From Bacteroidales bacterium (lineage in GTDB: Bacteria > Bacteroidota > Bacteroidia > Bacteroidales > UBA932): a stretch of DNA of 33,395 nucleotides. The notes below the pieces were generated by a model, which searched no databases, was not told the DNA's origin, and saw only the letters and a list, made by a program, of their open reading frames with translations. The position numbers were made by a program, and so were the translations under genes. Location: NCBI GenBank assembly GCA_012522855.1, contig JAAYJQ010000016.1, forward strand, positions 1 through 33,395. The letters run 5' to 3'. Shown one piece after another: positions 32,110 to 33,395 of this stretch (position 1 is its first letter; every line of letters begins with the position of its first letter).

Positions 32110-32973
32110 TCAATAAAAGCGTTCAATCAGTTCCTCGTCCGCTCCCATAAGCCTGCGGACCTGCTTCTGGCTGGCGCCATATTTCCGATGGAGTTTCGAA
32201 ATGAACTTCCGGAAAGTCGTCGGATCCATGTCCGCAAAACCGGATACGTGATGGTCCTCGAAATCCGTCTGTAGCTTGGCAAGAAGTTCTGCATCCGAAA
32301 AGGCAGATCGTTCCGATTTTTCTTGTACTTCCTCGACCTCATTTTCTTGATTCCAATACCGGATCCGCTCAAAGAAGTCCAATGACGTCCCGAATTTATT
32401 CTCAATAAATTGGTAATTCACATAGGACTGTGGGAGAACGATTCCGTCAGCCATTACATATTTTCCGGGGAGCTTCTGCCGTGACCGCAACATTTTTTCA
32501 ACACTCCGGACTCGCATCGAATCGATGCGCTCGGAACGTACGAGGGAGAGAAAGGGGTTGAAATACAGGGCTGCCGTTCCCCATCTGTAGCGATACGGGT
32601 CGCAAATTTTTGCCTTATAGGGGTTTCTGAGAATATATGCGGTTACGTTGCGGAAATATTCATCTGTCATGACAGCGATGATGTTGTCGGTGAACTGATC
32701 CATCACGGAAGAATCGCCGTATTTATCGTTCAGATATCGTTTGAGCAGTTTTTTGAGAACGAGATAAAACTTATAGACTTCTTCCCGGGCGCCGGAGAGC
32801 AGGAAATGCACATGGTTGCTCATGATTACGAAGCAGTAGATGGTCACGTCGGCCTGCTGCAGGGCTATGGGAATGAAATTCATCACGGCTTTGTAGTCTT
32901 CCCGGTCCTTGAACAGGATTCCGTTGGGAATAGAATTGGTGCAGAAATGCCAATAAGAGATATTCCGTTTCAT
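32110..32973 (-). CDS. REP-associated tyrosine transposase (RAYT, IS200/IS605-like Y1)
   Basis: The 287-residue protein belongs to the Y1 HUH transposase superfamily, which cuts and joins single-stranded DNA at short hairpins. The HUH motif is H54-V-H56 in VIMSNHVHFLL. The likely catalytic tyrosine is Tyr113 in AYILRNPYKA, followed by YRWGTAALYF, the pattern of REP-associated transposases. The C-terminal ~45 residues form a helix-turn-helix-like segment (KYGASQKQVRRLMG). The ATG at 32973 is chosen because it directly follows a promoter; the frame stays open far upstream only through repeat DNA. It has no own terminal inverted repeats, but a 52-bp palindromic array lies on each side, as expected for a single-copy RAYT mobilising REP-like elements. 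It appears intact. Confidence 0.88.
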   Translation of the reverse strand: MKRNISYWHFCTNSIPNGILFKDREDYKAVMNFIPIALQQADVTIYCFVIMSNHVHFLLSGAREEVYKFYLVLKKLLKRYLNDKYGDSSVMDQFTDNIIAVMTDEYFRNVTAYILRNPYKAKICDPYRYRWGTAALYFNPFLSLVRSERIDSMRVRSVEKMLRSRQKLPGKYVMADGIVLPQSYVNYQFIENKFGTSLDFFERIRYWNQENEVEEVQEKSERSAFSDAELLAKLQTDFEDHHVSGFADMDPTTFRKFISKLHRKYGASQKQVRRLMGADEELIERFY

Positions 32974-32987
32974 AGTTGTCGTTTTTT

Positions 32988-32995
32988 CAAAGGTA
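32988..32995 (-). promoter_or_regulatory. -7 element of the RAYT gene
   Basis: On the - strand this reads TACCTTTG (TAnnTTTG), 14 bases before the ATG at 32973. It indicates a short leader and supports the chosen start. Confidence 0.6.
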
Positions 32996-33079
32996 GGGTT
33001 CCGCAAGTATCTCCGCTTTAAGAAACGAAAAAACTTTCGAAAGAAACAGAAATTCTTTTCTGACGGTCGCTCCGGTATC

Positions 33080-33395
33080 TGTCCGGAAGGTCTTGCCGGG
33101 ACGGGAATCCCGGGAATCAGGGCTTGGGTGGGGTCCGGGAGAGCCTGCCAGGACGGGAATCCCGTGGAATCGGGCTTGGCTGCCGCTCCGAAGGGCATTC
33201 CAGGACGGGAATGCCGGGAATCTGGGCTTGGGTGGTTGTCGGAAGAGCTTGCCAGGACGGAAACTCCGGGAATCAGGGCTTGGGTGGGGTCCGGGAGAGC
33301 CTGCCAGGACGGGAATCCCGTGGAATCGGGCTTGGCTGCCGCTCCGAAGGGCATTCCAGGACGGGAATGCCGGGAATCAGGGCTTGGGTAGGGGC
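33080..33395 (+). repeat. Right 52-bp repeat array, continuing past the window end
   Basis: A partial unit (from 33080) and six cores follow, with the central AAT or equivalent at 33106, 33158, 33210, 33262, 33314 and 33366, again exactly 52 bases apart. The units starting at 33154 and 33310 are identical over 52 bases, and those at 33102 and 33258 differ only in the core, so there is a 156-base higher-order repeat. Orientation is the same as in the left array. The array is cut by the end of the window. Confidence 0.9.

Noticed and set aside
31226..32274. Several open frames over the pyrimidine tract and left array, on both strands
   Set aside because: They are composition- and repeat-driven, change frame from unit to unit, and resemble no protein family.
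32974..33354. N-terminal extension of the transposase frame through the right array
   Set aside because: The frame stays open only because the repeat DNA lacks stops. The promoter at 32988-32995 and the usual Y1 transposase start place the real ATG at 32973.
31795..33395. CRISPR array
   Set aside because: The period is regular, but the whole 52-base unit is conserved in two recurring types rather than repeat plus unique spacers. Identical 52-base units recur 156 bases apart, and no cas genes are present.

Overview
The window looks like a chromosomal piece of a fairly GC-rich member of the Bacteroidota, most likely Bacteroidales. The evidence is the gene families (DUF4295 and DUF4296 proteins, SPII lipoproteins, an N-succinylornithine-type arginine pathway), the repeated TAnnTTTG -7 promoter elements with little Shine-Dalgarno signal, and the gene neighbourhoods. 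I cannot name a genus from sequence alone. Most of the window is housekeeping and amino-acid biosynthesis; the accessory material is at the right end.

Layout. 1-230: a tiny DUF4295 protein and a strong terminator. 353-7152: a tightly packed run on the + strand: ftsY, pheT, a DUF4296 lipoprotein, an amidohydrolase, a radical SAM protein and deoC. 7153-9010: a structured intergenic region (candidate small RNA, with an antisense 55-codon ORF that looks secreted), then a lipoprotein with an HExxH metallopeptidase-like motif. 9063-10202: tRNA-Leu(CAG) with promoter and terminator, and a D-2-hydroxyacid dehydrogenase. 10219-16402: a histidine operon led by a 17-codon His-rich leader peptide and an attenuator, then hisG, hisD, a fused hisC-hisB (dehydratase only), an 18-codon ghost of hisH, hisA, hisF and hisIE. 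guaA converges on it from the - strand. 18042-25567: argR and the arginine operon (GNAT, argG, argC, argD, argF', argB, argE), with a 26-bp perfect inverted repeat between argC and argD. 25579-26379: a DUF3298 lipoprotein on the - strand. 26380-27032: a non-coding region with diverged 52-bp repeats. 27033-31202: argH, typA, DUF177, rpmF, tRNA-Arg(CCT). 31196-33395: an accessory region of inverted repeats, a pyrimidine-rich tract, and a REP-associated tyrosine transposase (RAYT) flanked on both sides by arrays with an exact 52-bp period.

How it works together. The arginine genes encode most of a succinylated pathway: Pro90 of the carbamoyltransferase predicts N-succinyl-ornithine as substrate. 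argH has its own promoter; ArgR is the first gene of its operon and probably autoregulates. The histidine operon is the main surprise. It encodes most steps but lacks the histidinol-phosphatase domain usually fused to HisB, and lacks the HisH glutaminase, of which only the first ~7 and last ~11 codons remain, joined in frame. HisF still carries its ammonia-gate residues, so it would need free ammonia or a HisH encoded elsewhere. The second strong point is the RAYT and its two-sided 52-bp array, in which two unit types alternate.
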